The position numbers and the translations under genes are program-made. A stretch of 12,651 nucleotides of DNA from JBOHPP01 sp050731755 (lineage in GTDB: Bacteria; Methylomirabilota; Methylomirabilia; Rokubacteriales; CSP1-6), in NCBI GenBank assembly GCA_050731755.1, contig JBOHPP010000047.1, forward strand, positions 1 through 12,651. The letters run 5' to 3'. This document shows positions 1 through 7,303 of this stretch, piece after piece. Within the stretch, counting starts at the first letter, position 1. Each line of letters begins with the position of its first letter. Below the pieces are notes generated by a model. The model searched no databases. It had not been told where the DNA came from and saw nothing but the letters and a program-made list of their open reading frames with translations.

Positions 1-359
1 TCGTCGTGGCGGGGCGATTCGAGGATCAGCTCCCCGGCCCCGCGCGGCGTGATCATGTCGAACATGCCGACGCCTTCGCGGATGAGCTCGCGCTCGATGC
101 GGAAGTACGGATCGCTGTCCGGAACGACGCGCACCGTCCAGTTCGGCCCGCCCGCCGGCGCTCCCGTGGGACGGTAGGCGGCGATCTCCGCGGTCCGCGA
201 TTCGTTGCCCGGGCAGTAGAGACAATCGCCGTCGGGCTCCGGCTTGGGCTTGGGCCGCACCAGGACCCAGCGCCCGCGCGTGGGATCTTTCCTCAGCTCG
301 TCCACTCGGCCTCCCACCGACTCCCCGGCCCTGGGAACCTTCGTGGCCGGGGTCGGCAT
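1..359 (-). CDS. galT: Galactose-1-phosphate uridylyltransferase family, N-terminal part
   Basis: GalT transfers UMP between UDP-glucose and galactose-1-phosphate in the cytoplasmic Leloir pathway. The 119 visible residues carry the family's opening pattern: ELRKDPTRGRWVLV near residues 20-33, the CLYCPGNE zinc-ligand/uridine-site motif near 48-55, NWTVRVVPDSDPYF near 74-87, and GAGELILESPRHD at the end, matching the strand before the conserved His region. The catalytic HxH motif would lie beyond the left edge, so activity cannot be judged. The outermost start is ATG at 359, which has no Shine-Dalgarno (SD) sequence. A GTG at 305 is a serious alternative: it follows GGGAGG with four bases between, and it begins just before the conserved block. 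GalT-like enzymes with other nucleotidyl substrates (e.g. ADP-glucose phosphorylase) cannot be excluded. The gene is divergent from the glutaredoxin gene; the two outer starts are 55 bases apart. Confidence 0.85.
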   Translation of the reverse strand, partial: MPTPATKVPRAGESVGGRVDELRKDPTRGRWVLVRPKPKPEPDGDCLYCPGNESRTAEIAAYRPTGAPAGGPNWTVRVVPDSDPYFRIERELIREGVGMFDMITPRGAGELILESPRHD

Positions 360-364
360 CCTAA

Positions 365-378
365 CGTATGATCATACG
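365..378. promoter_or_regulatory. Palindromic candidate two-way -10 element between galT and the glutaredoxin gene
   Basis: CGTATGATCATACG is a perfect 14-base palindrome in the only gap between the two divergent genes. Each strand reads TATGAT (plus 367-372, minus 376-371), one mismatch from the TATAAT consensus. Transcription would begin near 379 on plus, about 35 bases before the glutaredoxin ATG, and near 364 on minus, a few bases before the galT ATG at 359 or about 60 before the GTG at 305. I see no convincing -35 box on either side. Symmetrical -10 sequences are known to drive divergent transcription in bacteria. The same palindrome could instead be a repressor operator. Confidence 0.45.
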
Positions 379-404
379 GGGCGGCCCGCCGCCCCAGGGA
401 TTTT

Positions 405-410
405 GGAGGG
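405..410 (+). promoter_or_regulatory. Ribosome binding site of the selenoprotein glutaredoxin
   Basis: GGAGGG lies a few bases before ATG 415 (five bases after GGAGG). It fixes the start of the glutaredoxin frame and rules out the upstream ATG at 244, whose frame runs opposite the galT coding sequence. Confidence 0.75.
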
Positions 411-414
411 CGGC

Positions 415-657
415 ATGGGCGTTCGCTCCGTTCTCGTGTACTCCAGCCCCACCTGAGGGCCTTGCCGCGCGGCGAAAGAGTTTCTTTCGTCTCAAGGGGT
501 GCCCTACCGCGATGTCAACGTCCTCGAAGACGCCGAGGCCAGAGAGGAACTGGTACGGCTGACCGGGCGGATGGCTGTTCCGGTGATCGTCGTCGACGGT
601 CAGGCCGTGGTGGGCTTCGACAAAGCCCGCCTCCAGGAGTTGCTGGCTACTCCTTGA
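415..657 (+). CDS. Glutaredoxin-like selenoprotein with a U-G-P-C redox motif (UGA read as Sec)
   Basis: Read through the TGA at 454-456, this frame gives an 80-residue protein with a full glutaredoxin/NrdH-type fold pattern. It has a first beta strand (VLVYSSPT, residues 6-13), a redox motif Sec14-Gly-Pro-Cys17, helix 1 (RAAKEFLSSQG), strand 2 (YRDVNV), helix 2 (EAREELVRLTG), the cis-proline strand MAVPVIVVDG (52-61), then the VVGFD turn and a last helix ending LQELLATP. The TGA falls exactly where family members have the nucleophilic cysteine, and homology continues in frame on both sides. The SD sequence is strong and the true stop is at 655-657. The product should be a cytoplasmic thiol/selenol oxidoreductase; its partner is not evident from the neighbours. 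The last 11 bases overlap the 3' end of the convergent TPR gene. Alternatives are a Cys-to-stop point mutation or a sequencing error, but the hairpin downstream of the TGA argues against both. Sec-containing glutaredoxin-like proteins are known, so the class is not new. No selA, selB, selC or selD is in the window. Confidence 0.9.
454..456 (+). other. In-frame TGA, predicted selenocysteine codon
   Basis: This is codon 14 of the glutaredoxin frame, followed by GGG CCT TGC (Gly-Pro-Cys). It replaces the first cysteine of the usual CxxC. If read as a stop, the product would be a useless 13-residue peptide and the remaining 66 codons of clear glutaredoxin homology would be orphaned. Confidence 0.88.
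457..504 (+). promoter_or_regulatory. Bacterial SECIS hairpin inside the glutaredoxin gene
   Basis: An eight-pair upper stem joins 471-478 to 484-491: CGAAAG against CTTTCG, plus a G-U and a G-C pair. It is capped by the five-base loop AGTTT (479-483). A lower stem pairs CCTTG (460-464) with CAAGG (493-497), with an asymmetric internal loop between, and GGG 457-459 can face CCC 502-504. The apical loop starts 22 bases after the TGA and has G at its second position. This fits the known bacterial SECIS pattern: a short loop, a G in the first two loop positions, and a loop roughly 16-37 bases from the UGA. Six of the 12 codons from 460 to 495 end in A or T, a higher share than in the rest of this gene, as expected if RNA structure constrains codon choice. 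SelB with Sec-tRNA would bind here. Confidence 0.75.
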
Positions 658-2008
658 GCTGATTCTTCAGCTTCCGGAGGTGCTGACGGGCCACGTCCAC
701 CCAGTCCTTCTGCGCGGGGATCTGGGAGGCCAGCGCGATGTAGCGTTCCCAGTGGGCGATCGCCTCGCGGGGGTCCACCTTCTCGTAGACTAGGGCCATG
801 TTGTACAGCGCCTCGGCGTGGGTCGGCTCGGCCTCGATCACCCGGCGATACTCCTCGATCGCCTCTTTGTAGAGGCCTTTTTCCTCGTAGACCTCGCCGA
901 GCCCCATCCGCGCCTCGACGGAGCGGGGGTCGAGGTCGATGGCGCGCTTGTAGGCGTTCACCGCCTCGTAGTAGAGGCCCTTCTCGCCGTAGTAGATCTT
1001 GCCGAGGCTGACGTACACGCGCGGGTTCACGGCGTTGTACGTCAGCGCCTTCTGGTAGGCGCCGATGGCGGCGTCGACCTCGCCCTTGGCCGCCAGTGCC
1101 TCGCCAAGCCCGACGTGGGCCTCGGCGTAGAAGGGCCGGCGCTCGAGGGCCTTCTGGTAGGCCTCCACCGCCTGGTCGAACAGGCGCCGGGGCGCGGCGA
1201 GCAGGAGGTCCCCGAGAGCCTTGTAGGGCTCGGGATACGAGGCATCGAGCTGGGTCGCCGCCCGAAACTGCGCGGCCGCCTTCCAGCGGTTACCCAGGGA
1301 CTGGTGCACGCGGCCCAGCGCGTACTGGGCGACGACGAAGTTGGGGTCGGCCTCGATCGCCCGCGACAGCAACTCGGCGGCGCTCTCGTTGGCCTCCTGG
1401 CCTCCGCGGTTCGCGGTCTGCTGGCTGCGCGCGTACAGCTCCAAGGCCCTGAGCGAGCGCGTGGGCCGCGCCGCCTTCTCGATGCGCGCCGTGTCGGCCT
1501 CGGTGAGCGGGACCTTCATCGTGCGGGCGTAGGCGACGACCAGGTCGGGCAGGCGCGCGAGCAGATCGCTCTCGGCAACCGTGATCGGCTCCAGCGCGAT
1601 GGCCTCGCCGCCGCTGGCCCGCACTTCGAGCAGGCGGGGCTGGATAGCCAGCTCGGCACCGGAACGGGTGATGACTCCGAACAGCGCGGCGTCGGCACGG
1701 AGCGCCCGCGCCGCCTGGAGCACCGCGGACTCGCCCCAGACTTCCGGCTGCCCGAAGGCCTTGAGCCGCGCGGGCTCGATCTGCACGAAGGCCGCGTGCT
1801 GACTGAGCCCCAGGCTCAGCGACTCGGCCACGGCCTGTCCCAGCCACGCCCCGTCCGGCCCCACCTCCGCCGCCGCGTCGAACGGCACGACCAGCACGAC
1901 GCGAGGCTTGACGGGAGCGGCGCTCACGTCGAACCCGAGCGCCAACCCCACCACTGCCGCCAGGATGGTCAGCGAAAGTGCGAAACCCTGTCGCCGGTCA
2001 CGCATCAT
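647..2008 (-). CDS. Exported TPR-repeat protein, last gene of the Bat operon
   Basis: The protein has 453 residues. It starts with a basic n-region and hydrophobic stretch (residues 8-26), then a likely signal-peptidase site near DVSAA-PV (about 31), so it should be periplasmic or surface-anchored. Residues 35-165 form an alpha/beta domain (RVVLVVPFD, LGQAVAESLSLGL, ALRADAALFGVI, AIQPRLLEV) resembling the FlgO/CsgG/TolB-N type domains seen before TPRs in other envelope proteins; I assign that only loosely. Residues 186-430 hold about seven tetratricopeptide repeats with the usual A-x-x-x-L-G and A-x-x-x-Y-x-x-A-L-x-x-x-P pattern. The start is the first ATG of ATGATG at 2008, with GGGAGG at 2020-2015; further upstream frame is open but overlaps the preceding gene. 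It follows the triple-VWA gene by 32 bases, in the position of BatC/BatE-type TPR proteins, and probably scaffolds partner proteins. Its 3' end overlaps the convergent glutaredoxin gene. Confidence 0.85.
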   Translation of the reverse strand: MMRDRRQGFALSLTILAAVVGLALGFDVSAAPVKPRVVLVVPFDAAAEVGPDGAWLGQAVAESLSLGLSQHAAFVQIEPARLKAFGQPEVWGESAVLQAARALRADAALFGVITRSGAELAIQPRLLEVRASGGEAIALEPITVAESDLLARLPDLVVAYARTMKVPLTEADTARIEKAARPTRSLRALELYARSQQTANRGGQEANESAAELLSRAIEADPNFVVAQYALGRVHQSLGNRWKAAAQFRAATQLDASYPEPYKALGDLLLAAPRRLFDQAVEAYQKALERRPFYAEAHVGLGEALAAKGEVDAAIGAYQKALTYNAVNPRVYVSLGKIYYGEKGLYYEAVNAYKRAIDLDPRSVEARMGLGEVYEEKGLYKEAIEEYRRVIEAEPTHAEALYNMALVYEKVDPREAIAHWERYIALASQIPAQKDWVDVARQHLRKLKNQLKE

Positions 2009-2040
2009 TCCCGTCCTCCCGCCGTCCCCTGAGTTTCCGG

Positions 2041-5000
2041 CTACCCCGCGCGCCGCCACATCACTCGGCGGAACGCCCCGGGGCCGAGTCGCCGCAGCGC
2101 GATCTCCGGCACCAGCAGTGCCGCGACCAAGCCGACCAGCCACGGCCACACATCCACCGCGATGCGCGACTGGCGCCGTCCTCGGAGAAACGTCTCCCGG
2201 GGCTGCTCCAGCTCACCCCCGCCGGTCAGCTCCGCCAGTTCCCGGAGCCCGGCCTCGTCCACTCCGAGATCGCGCAGCTCCTGAGCATACGGTACCACCA
2301 GGCCGGCCAATTGTGAGCCGATCACGGAGTCGTTCCGGCGTTGGGCCATGCCGATCAGGTAGACCCCCTCCTGGGGGGCCGGGAACCGCCCGCGATAGCG
2401 GCCGGGGGCGACCTGCTCCAGGTCGATCACCGTCCGCTCGCGGTTGGGCGCCACCACGCCCACCTGGGTGTCGAGGAAGTTGATGAACTCCCCCTTGCCG
2501 TCCACGGCGTCGACGACGACCTCGCCCACCCCATTGCGGCGCTCCACCAAGGCGACGGTGTCGCTCCGGCTGGTGCTCCGCAGCGTCCAGCGCGTGAGCT
2601 GGGCCCAGAACTTGTTGAACTCCCGCCAGCGCAGCCACAGCACGCCCCACTTGGCTTTGGCGTCAGAGGTGAAGGCCACAGTCCGGCCCAGGCCGTACCG
2701 CCACGTGGCCAGCACCGGATCCTCCTGGTGACTCATCAGCACCAGCTCGGCCGTGCCCTTCACCGTGGTGGCGACGTACCCGCCCAGCGGAGGCACCGAC
2801 CGCCAGTCGATATCCTGCATCGCCTCGTGCCCGGGCGCCGTGAGCTGGGGCCGGAAAGGCTGCTCGATGAGCGAGGCCTTGGAGGCGAGCTGCGTCTCCA
2901 GGGTAAAGATCCGGGGAATCGTCTGCGAGTCCTCCGTGTAGTAGAAGCGGCCCCGGCCCCACTTGGCGACGTCCACCATGAGTTGGAGGTCCGCGTCCTT
3001 GCCGATAGCCACCGTGGACACCGTGATCTTGTCCTTGGCCATGCGGCGCAGCAACCCGGCGAAGTCGCCGCGCGTCATCTGGCCATCGGAGAGGAAGATG
3101 ACGTGCTTGAGCAGCGCCGGCCGCTCGAAGAGCACCGAGTAGGACTCCTTGAGCGCGGGGTAACCGTCCGTCCCGCCTCCCGCTTTGATGGTGGCGATCG
3201 CATGGTGGATCGCCGCCTTGTCCCGAGCCGTGCGCATGGTCACGTCCCAGACGAACTCCGTGTCCCAGCTCTGGACGCCGACCTCGTTGCGCTCGTCGAG
3301 GAGATCCACCACCAGGTGCCCGGCCTCCTTGGCCAGGTCGAGCTTGGTGATCCGTTCATCCCCTGTGGACATGGCCATGGAGCCGGACCGGTCGATCGAG
3401 AGCACGACGGCCAGGCTGGGGATCTCGACTTTCTGCTTGACCTCCATGGTGACCGGCAGGGCTTCTTCGATCGGCGTCCGGTAGTAGCCGCCAAGGCCGA
3501 AGCTCTCCTCCCCGCCCACCATCATGAGCCCGCCCCCGTGGTCGCGAACGTAGTCGCGGATGTGCCCCATCTGGGCGCGGGTGAGCTTGAGGGACGAGAC
3601 GTTCGACAGGACGACGCCGTCGTACTTCTGCAGGCCGGCCATGTCCGTGGGGATCCCGCCGGGATCGACGATCGTCACCTCGATGTTCTGCGACCGAAGG
3701 GCGGCGGCCAGTGACTGGGCGTGGCTCCGGTCCTTGTCGGCCAGCAGCACCTGGGGGCGCCCGCGGACCACGACCGTGCCCACGGCGCGGTTGTTGTCTT
3801 CGATGGTGTCGCCGTCGACCTCGATGGCCGCCTGGTACACGTGGATGCCGCTGTGGTCCAGCGACTGCCGATAGCTGAAGACGTTCTTGCCAGCACTGAG
3901 CCGGACGACCTGCGACCCCAGGAATTCGCCGTTGCGGAAGAGGCTGAGCCGTCCCTGGGCTTCCTTGAGGCTCCAGGCCACCACCCTGGCGTGGAACGGC
4001 TCGCCGAACTTGACCTCCTGCGGCAGCACCAGTGATTCCGCCACCACCTCCTGAGTGAACGTGAGCGGGGCCGGAACATAGTAGATGTCCGCGCCGGCGT
4101 CCTTGGCCGCCTGCGCTGCGGCCAGCGCGTTGCCGGTGGTCTGGCGAGCGTCGGTCAGGGCCACGATGCGGTTGGCCTGTCCCGGCGGCAGCGTGGCCAG
4201 AGCCAGCTGGATCGCCTGGAAAAAGTTCGTGCCGCGGGCGTTGACGGTCGCGCGGGGGCGCTCGAGGGTCGTGCGGCCGGCCGGCGGCTGATCCACGACG
4301 GCATCCTCGCCGAAGACGATGACCCCGGCGCGATCGCCCGTGCGCATGGACTTCACGGCCTCGGCGGCGAAGCGCCAGGCCCGCTCGCGGGCGGCCAGGC
4401 TGATGCTGTCCGAGTGATCGAGCAGGAAGACGACGTTCTGGCGGTCCACCCACCGCGGCAGCGCCGGCTTGAGCAGGGTGGCGCAGAGCACCACGAGCAG
4501 GGCGCAGCGCAGGCCCAACGCCCAGCGATCACCGGGCCCAGCCGGCAGCGCGGCCCGTCCCCCGGTCTGTCGCCGCCAGTAGAGGGCGCCTTCGATCACC
4601 AGGAGCGTCACGGCCAGCAGCACGAAGAGCTGCCAGAGTTCGCGCTGCACCGGGACGGGAGCGACGGCGGTGATGGCGGCGCTGGAGGGCGCCGGCAACG
4701 GTCGCGGGGCCAGATCCGATTCGTCGGCGTCGGCGAGGTTGACGGCCAACTGGATCTTGCCGCGGGCACTGGTGAGGGAGTAGATGCCGGTTTCGTCGGT
4801 CTCCGTGAAGCTCACCACGCCGCGCGTGACCTGGGCCTTCACCGTGCGGCCACTCGGTGTCGTCACCGTGACCGCGCTCACGCCGTGCTCCACGGGAAGC
4901 AGGATCGGCTGGGCGGCGGCGAACTGCAGGCTGGCCTGATCGAGGCCGGCCGGGTGGAGCCAGCGCAGGCTGTTGGACAGGATCAGAGGGAAGGCCACCC

Positions 5001-6399
5001 GCAGCGGGAAGTCCGTCTTGAACAGGTCGAAGCCGATGAAGACCGCCTTGCGGTCCGGCTGCTCCAGCGCGTAGATCAGCGGGCCCCCCACCGCCTCTAC
5101 CAGGGGGCGACCGGCGGCCAGCGGTCGAATGCGCAGCGCGTCCTCGATGACGACCTTGGCCATCTCGACGTGGCGCATCACCGGATGGCTGCGATCCCAA
5201 TCCATGATGGTGGGCCGTTCCATCCGACCCAGGCTCTCCAGGGGAACATCCGGGGGCGCGACGTTCACGAACACGAAGCGTCCCGCACCCACCCGGGAAG
5301 GAGCCGCCGAGTCCAGCACGACGATGTCGGCTTGCTCCATGCCGCCCTGGTACTGCTCGGGGGTCCGCACCTCGACTGCGACCTGAGGGTCCGTTCTGAG
5401 GACTTTTTCTAGGAACAAGTTGCCAGGACTCACCAGCAGGACGTTGATCTTGCGGGGCGGCGGCAACACCGCCCAGGCGACGTTGTCCGTGGAGAGATCG
5501 TCGCGGACGTCCACGCCGGCCTTCACGATGCCCCCGCCGGTGTGGCTGAACGGCAGCACCACCGAGCGGCGGATGTTGGGCTCGAGCGTGAGCGACTTGT
5601 CGGCGATGGTCACGCCGTCGACCTGCAAGGAGAACGTGAACGCTTGCGTCTCGGCCGAGTAGTTCACCAGGGAGGCGAAGGCCTGGTAGTCGAACGAGCC
5701 GTAGTAGCTCTTGCGGACGGCCAGGTTCGTGATGCCGACGTTGCGCCCGGCCCGCCCCACCCCGATCCACCGCACCCGCGGGTCCGTGGTCTCCGGCGTC
5801 TCGCCGAGTGGAGAGAAGGCGCCGTCGGTGAAGACGTAGATCTCCGCCCGCGGATCCGTCCCCACCAGGGCCCGCGCCGTGCGCACGGCCTCCGGCAGCC
5901 GGTTGGGCAGGTCGCGCGGCTGGGCGGCCCGGATCGCCGCCAGGGCCCGCTCGCGATCGCGGGACAACGGCGCCTGCACCCGCGGATGCACGCCAGTCTC
6001 CACCACCATCACCTCGGCCCCCTCACCGAGCTGGCTGACCAGGGCGCCCGCCTGGGCGCGGGCGGCGGCGAAGCGCGAGCCGCCGGCGTCGCGCGCCTTC
6101 ATCGAGGCCGAGGTGTCGAGCACCACCGCCACCTTGCGCGCGCCCTGGCCCACGACGGTGATGGCGGGCCGGGCCAGCGCCAGGGTCAGCGCGAGCAGGG
6201 CGAGGATTTGGAGCACGAGGAGCGGGTCGCGCTGCAGCCGTTGGAAGAAGGCGGAGGCTTGCTGGTCGCGGAGCGACGGCTCCCAGAACAGCAGGCTCGG
6301 GACCTGGGCCTCGCGCCGCCGGACCTTCAGGAAGTAGAGGAGGACCAACGGCAGCGACAATCCAAAGAGGGCGAAGGCCAGGGGCGCCAGGAAGTTCAT
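2041..6399 (-). CDS. Giant BatA-type membrane protein with three VWA domains and a glutamine-amidotransferase-like domain
   Basis: This 1452-residue protein looks like two Bat-type proteins joined in one frame. Part one: a BatA N-terminal domain with membrane segments near residues 5-23 and 60-77; VWA1 with the metal-site motif DTSAS at 95-99 and TDG at 191-193; a mixed region ending in a membrane segment near 589-607. Part two: another membrane segment (627-645), VWA2 with DHSDS at 661-665 and LTDA at 748-751, an Ig/CARDB-like stretch (about 785-880), then a class-I glutamine-amidotransferase-like domain (881-995, GGGLMMVGGEESFGLGGY). I see no G-x-C-x-G nucleophile elbow in that domain, so it is probably non-catalytic. 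VWA3 follows (DRSGS at 1003-1007, GGGTDG at 1074-1079, SDG at 1104-1106), then a C-terminal membrane segment (1417-1435). All three VWA domains keep DxSxS, so each may bind a metal and a partner. ATG 6399 follows GAGGGG, which overlaps the DUF58 stop. It likely anchors MoxR-dependent assembly at the membrane; its substrate is unknown. Confidence 0.88.
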   Translation of the reverse strand: MNFLAPLAFALFGLSLPLVLLYFLKVRRREAQVPSLLFWEPSLRDQQASAFFQRLQRDPLLVLQILALLALTLALARPAITVVGQGARKVAVVLDTSASMKARDAGGSRFAAARAQAGALVSQLGEGAEVMVVETGVHPRVQAPLSRDRERALAAIRAAQPRDLPNRLPEAVRTARALVGTDPRAEIYVFTDGAFSPLGETPETTDPRVRWIGVGRAGRNVGITNLAVRKSYYGSFDYQAFASLVNYSAETQAFTFSLQVDGVTIADKSLTLEPNIRRSVVLPFSHTGGGIVKAGVDVRDDLSTDNVAWAVLPPPRKINVLLVSPGNLFLEKVLRTDPQVAVEVRTPEQYQGGMEQADIVVLDSAAPSRVGAGRFVFVNVAPPDVPLESLGRMERPTIMDWDRSHPVMRHVEMAKVVIEDALRIRPLAAGRPLVEAVGGPLIYALEQPDRKAVFIGFDLFKTDFPLRVAFPLILSNSLRWLHPAGLDQASLQFAAAQPILLPVEHGVSAVTVTTPSGRTVKAQVTRGVVSFTETDETGIYSLTSARGKIQLAVNLADADESDLAPRPLPAPSSAAITAVAPVPVQRELWQLFVLLAVTLLVIEGALYWRRQTGGRAALPAGPGDRWALGLRCALLVVLCATLLKPALPRWVDRQNVVFLLDHSDSISLAARERAWRFAAEAVKSMRTGDRAGVIVFGEDAVVDQPPAGRTTLERPRATVNARGTNFFQAIQLALATLPPGQANRIVALTDARQTTGNALAAAQAAKDAGADIYYVPAPLTFTQEVVAESLVLPQEVKFGEPFHARVVAWSLKEAQGRLSLFRNGEFLGSQVVRLSAGKNVFSYRQSLDHSGIHVYQAAIEVDGDTIEDNNRAVGTVVVRGRPQVLLADKDRSHAQSLAAALRSQNIEVTIVDPGGIPTDMAGLQKYDGVVLSNVSSLKLTRAQMGHIRDYVRDHGGGLMMVGGEESFGLGGYYRTPIEEALPVTMEVKQKVEIPSLAVVLSIDRSGSMAMSTGDERITKLDLAKEAGHLVVDLLDERNEVGVQSWDTEFVWDVTMRTARDKAAIHHAIATIKAGGGTDGYPALKESYSVLFERPALLKHVIFLSDGQMTRGDFAGLLRRMAKDKITVSTVAIGKDADLQLMVDVAKWGRGRFYYTEDSQTIPRIFTLETQLASKASLIEQPFRPQLTAPGHEAMQDIDWRSVPPLGGYVATTVKGTAELVLMSHQEDPVLATWRYGLGRTVAFTSDAKAKWGVLWLRWREFNKFWAQLTRWTLRSTSRSDTVALVERRNGVGEVVVDAVDGKGEFINFLDTQVGVVAPNRERTVIDLEQVAPGRYRGRFPAPQEGVYLIGMAQRRNDSVIGSQLAGLVVPYAQELRDLGVDEAGLRELAELTGGGELEQPRETFLRGRRQSRIAVDVWPWLVGLVAALLVPEIALRRLGPGAFRRVMWRRAG

Positions 6400-6409
6400 G
6401 GCCGGCCCC

Positions 6410-7300
6410 TCATTGCAGCACCAGACCTCGTAGGTGGGACAGCACGAATTCCTCCACGGGGATCTCCGTGGTCACCCGTCGATAGCCGATCTCCTGCGCC
6501 CGGCAGAAGGATTCCACCCGCTCCAGGAAGCGCCCCAGACGCTCGCGATAGTCCTTGAGCGTGTCACCGTCCGCGGTGATCTCGCGCATCTCGCCCGTCT
6601 CGCTGTCATGCAGGCGGAGGTCGCCGGCGAGCGTGGGGTGCAGCTCCTCGGCGGCCAGCACGTGCACGAGGTGGACCTCGAAGCGCCGCTCCAGCAGCGT
6701 TCGGATCCCGCTCTCGAACCCCGCCGGGTCGAGGAGATCAGAGACCAGCACGGCCAGCCCCGGCTCGCGGGCACGCATCGCGTAGTTGGCCAGCCCCTGG
6801 TTGAGGCTGGTGCTGCCACCGGGCCGGAGCCCGGCCAAGAAATCCACCAGCGCCCCGAACTGGTTGCGGCCCCGCGTGGGCGGCCAGCCCTCGCTGACCT
6901 TTTCCCGGAGAACCCCGACGCCGACCCGCTCGTGGTTCACCAGCCCCACGAACCCGACGGCGGAGGCCAGGCGGGCGGCGTAGCGCAGCTTGGTCGGCCG
7001 GCCGAAGTCCATGGACTTCGAGGCATCGACCAGGAGGTGCAGGCAGAGATCCTCCTCGTCCACGAACAGTTTCACGTGCAGGCGGTCGAGGCGCCCGTAG
7101 ATGTTCCAGTCCACGTAGCGGAGGTCGTCGCCGATGCCGTAGGCCCGGTAGTCGGAGAACTCGACGCTCTGCCCCTTGCGGGGGCTGCGGCGCTCGCCCT
7201 TCACCCGACCACGGAAGGCCCGGCGGGAGGCGAGGGACAAGCGCTCCAGCTGGGCCAGGAACTCCGACGAGAAGAAGCCGTGATGGGTCGCGGTGGCCAC
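6410..7300 (-). CDS. DUF58 domain protein of the Bat/MoxR operon
   Basis: The 296-residue protein carries the DUF58 hallmark at residues 47-82: EFSDYRAYGIGDDLRYVDWN followed by IYGRLDRLHVKLFVDEED. Next comes a VWA-like core whose metal-site motif is DASKS (92-96). DUF58 proteins are regularly encoded next to MoxR ATPases and VWA proteins and are thought to be their partners; the exact role is not established. No signal peptide or membrane segment is obvious, so it is probably cytoplasmic. The start is GTG at 7300, three bases after the previous stop, with no good SD sequence, suggesting translational coupling; the conserved block soon after (SSEFLAQLERL) supports it. The length is normal for the shorter DUF58 type lacking N-terminal membrane helices. 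Confidence 0.9.
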   Translation of the reverse strand: MATATHHGFFSSEFLAQLERLSLASRRAFRGRVKGERRSPRKGQSVEFSDYRAYGIGDDLRYVDWNIYGRLDRLHVKLFVDEEDLCLHLLVDASKSMDFGRPTKLRYAARLASAVGFVGLVNHERVGVGVLREKVSEGWPPTRGRNQFGALVDFLAGLRPGGSTSLNQGLANYAMRAREPGLAVLVSDLLDPAGFESGIRTLLERRFEVHLVHVLAAEELHPTLAGDLRLHDSETGEMREITADGDTLKDYRERLGRFLERVESFCRAQEIGYRRVTTEIPVEEFVLSHLRGLVLQ

Positions 7301-7303
7301 GGC

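Noticed and set aside
244..456. Plus-strand ORF starting at ATG 244 and ending at the TGA at 456.
   Set aside because: Only its last 14 codons belong to a real gene (the glutaredoxin start). The rest lies opposite galT and the end is a recoded Sec codon rather than a stop.
454..456. Glutaredoxin as a pseudogene broken by a stop codon.
   Set aside because: The TGA sits precisely on the redox Cys codon, the rest of the frame is intact, and a SECIS-like hairpin follows; selenocysteine explains all three. Read-level checking would still be useful.
635..654. Inverted repeat AGGAGT/ACTCCT with an eight-base loop at the overlapping ends of the glutaredoxin and TPR genes, considered as a two-way terminator.
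   Set aside because: Six pairs with only three G-C and no T-run on either side; too weak to call as a terminator.
818..2032. Plus-strand open frame of 404 codons opposite the TPR gene.
   Set aside because: Shadow of the TPR repeats; its own apparent repeats mirror them and no SD sequence or start signal supports it.
2341..3714. Plus-strand open frame of 457 codons within the VWA fusion gene.
   Set aside because: It lies opposite VWA3 and the amidotransferase-like domain, which show clear family motifs on the minus strand; the plus translation has none.
4529..5770. Minus-strand open frame of 413 codons in another frame within the VWA fusion gene.
   Set aside because: It is rich in Arg and Gly and lacks any domain pattern, whereas the overlapping frame has VWA1 and membrane helices.
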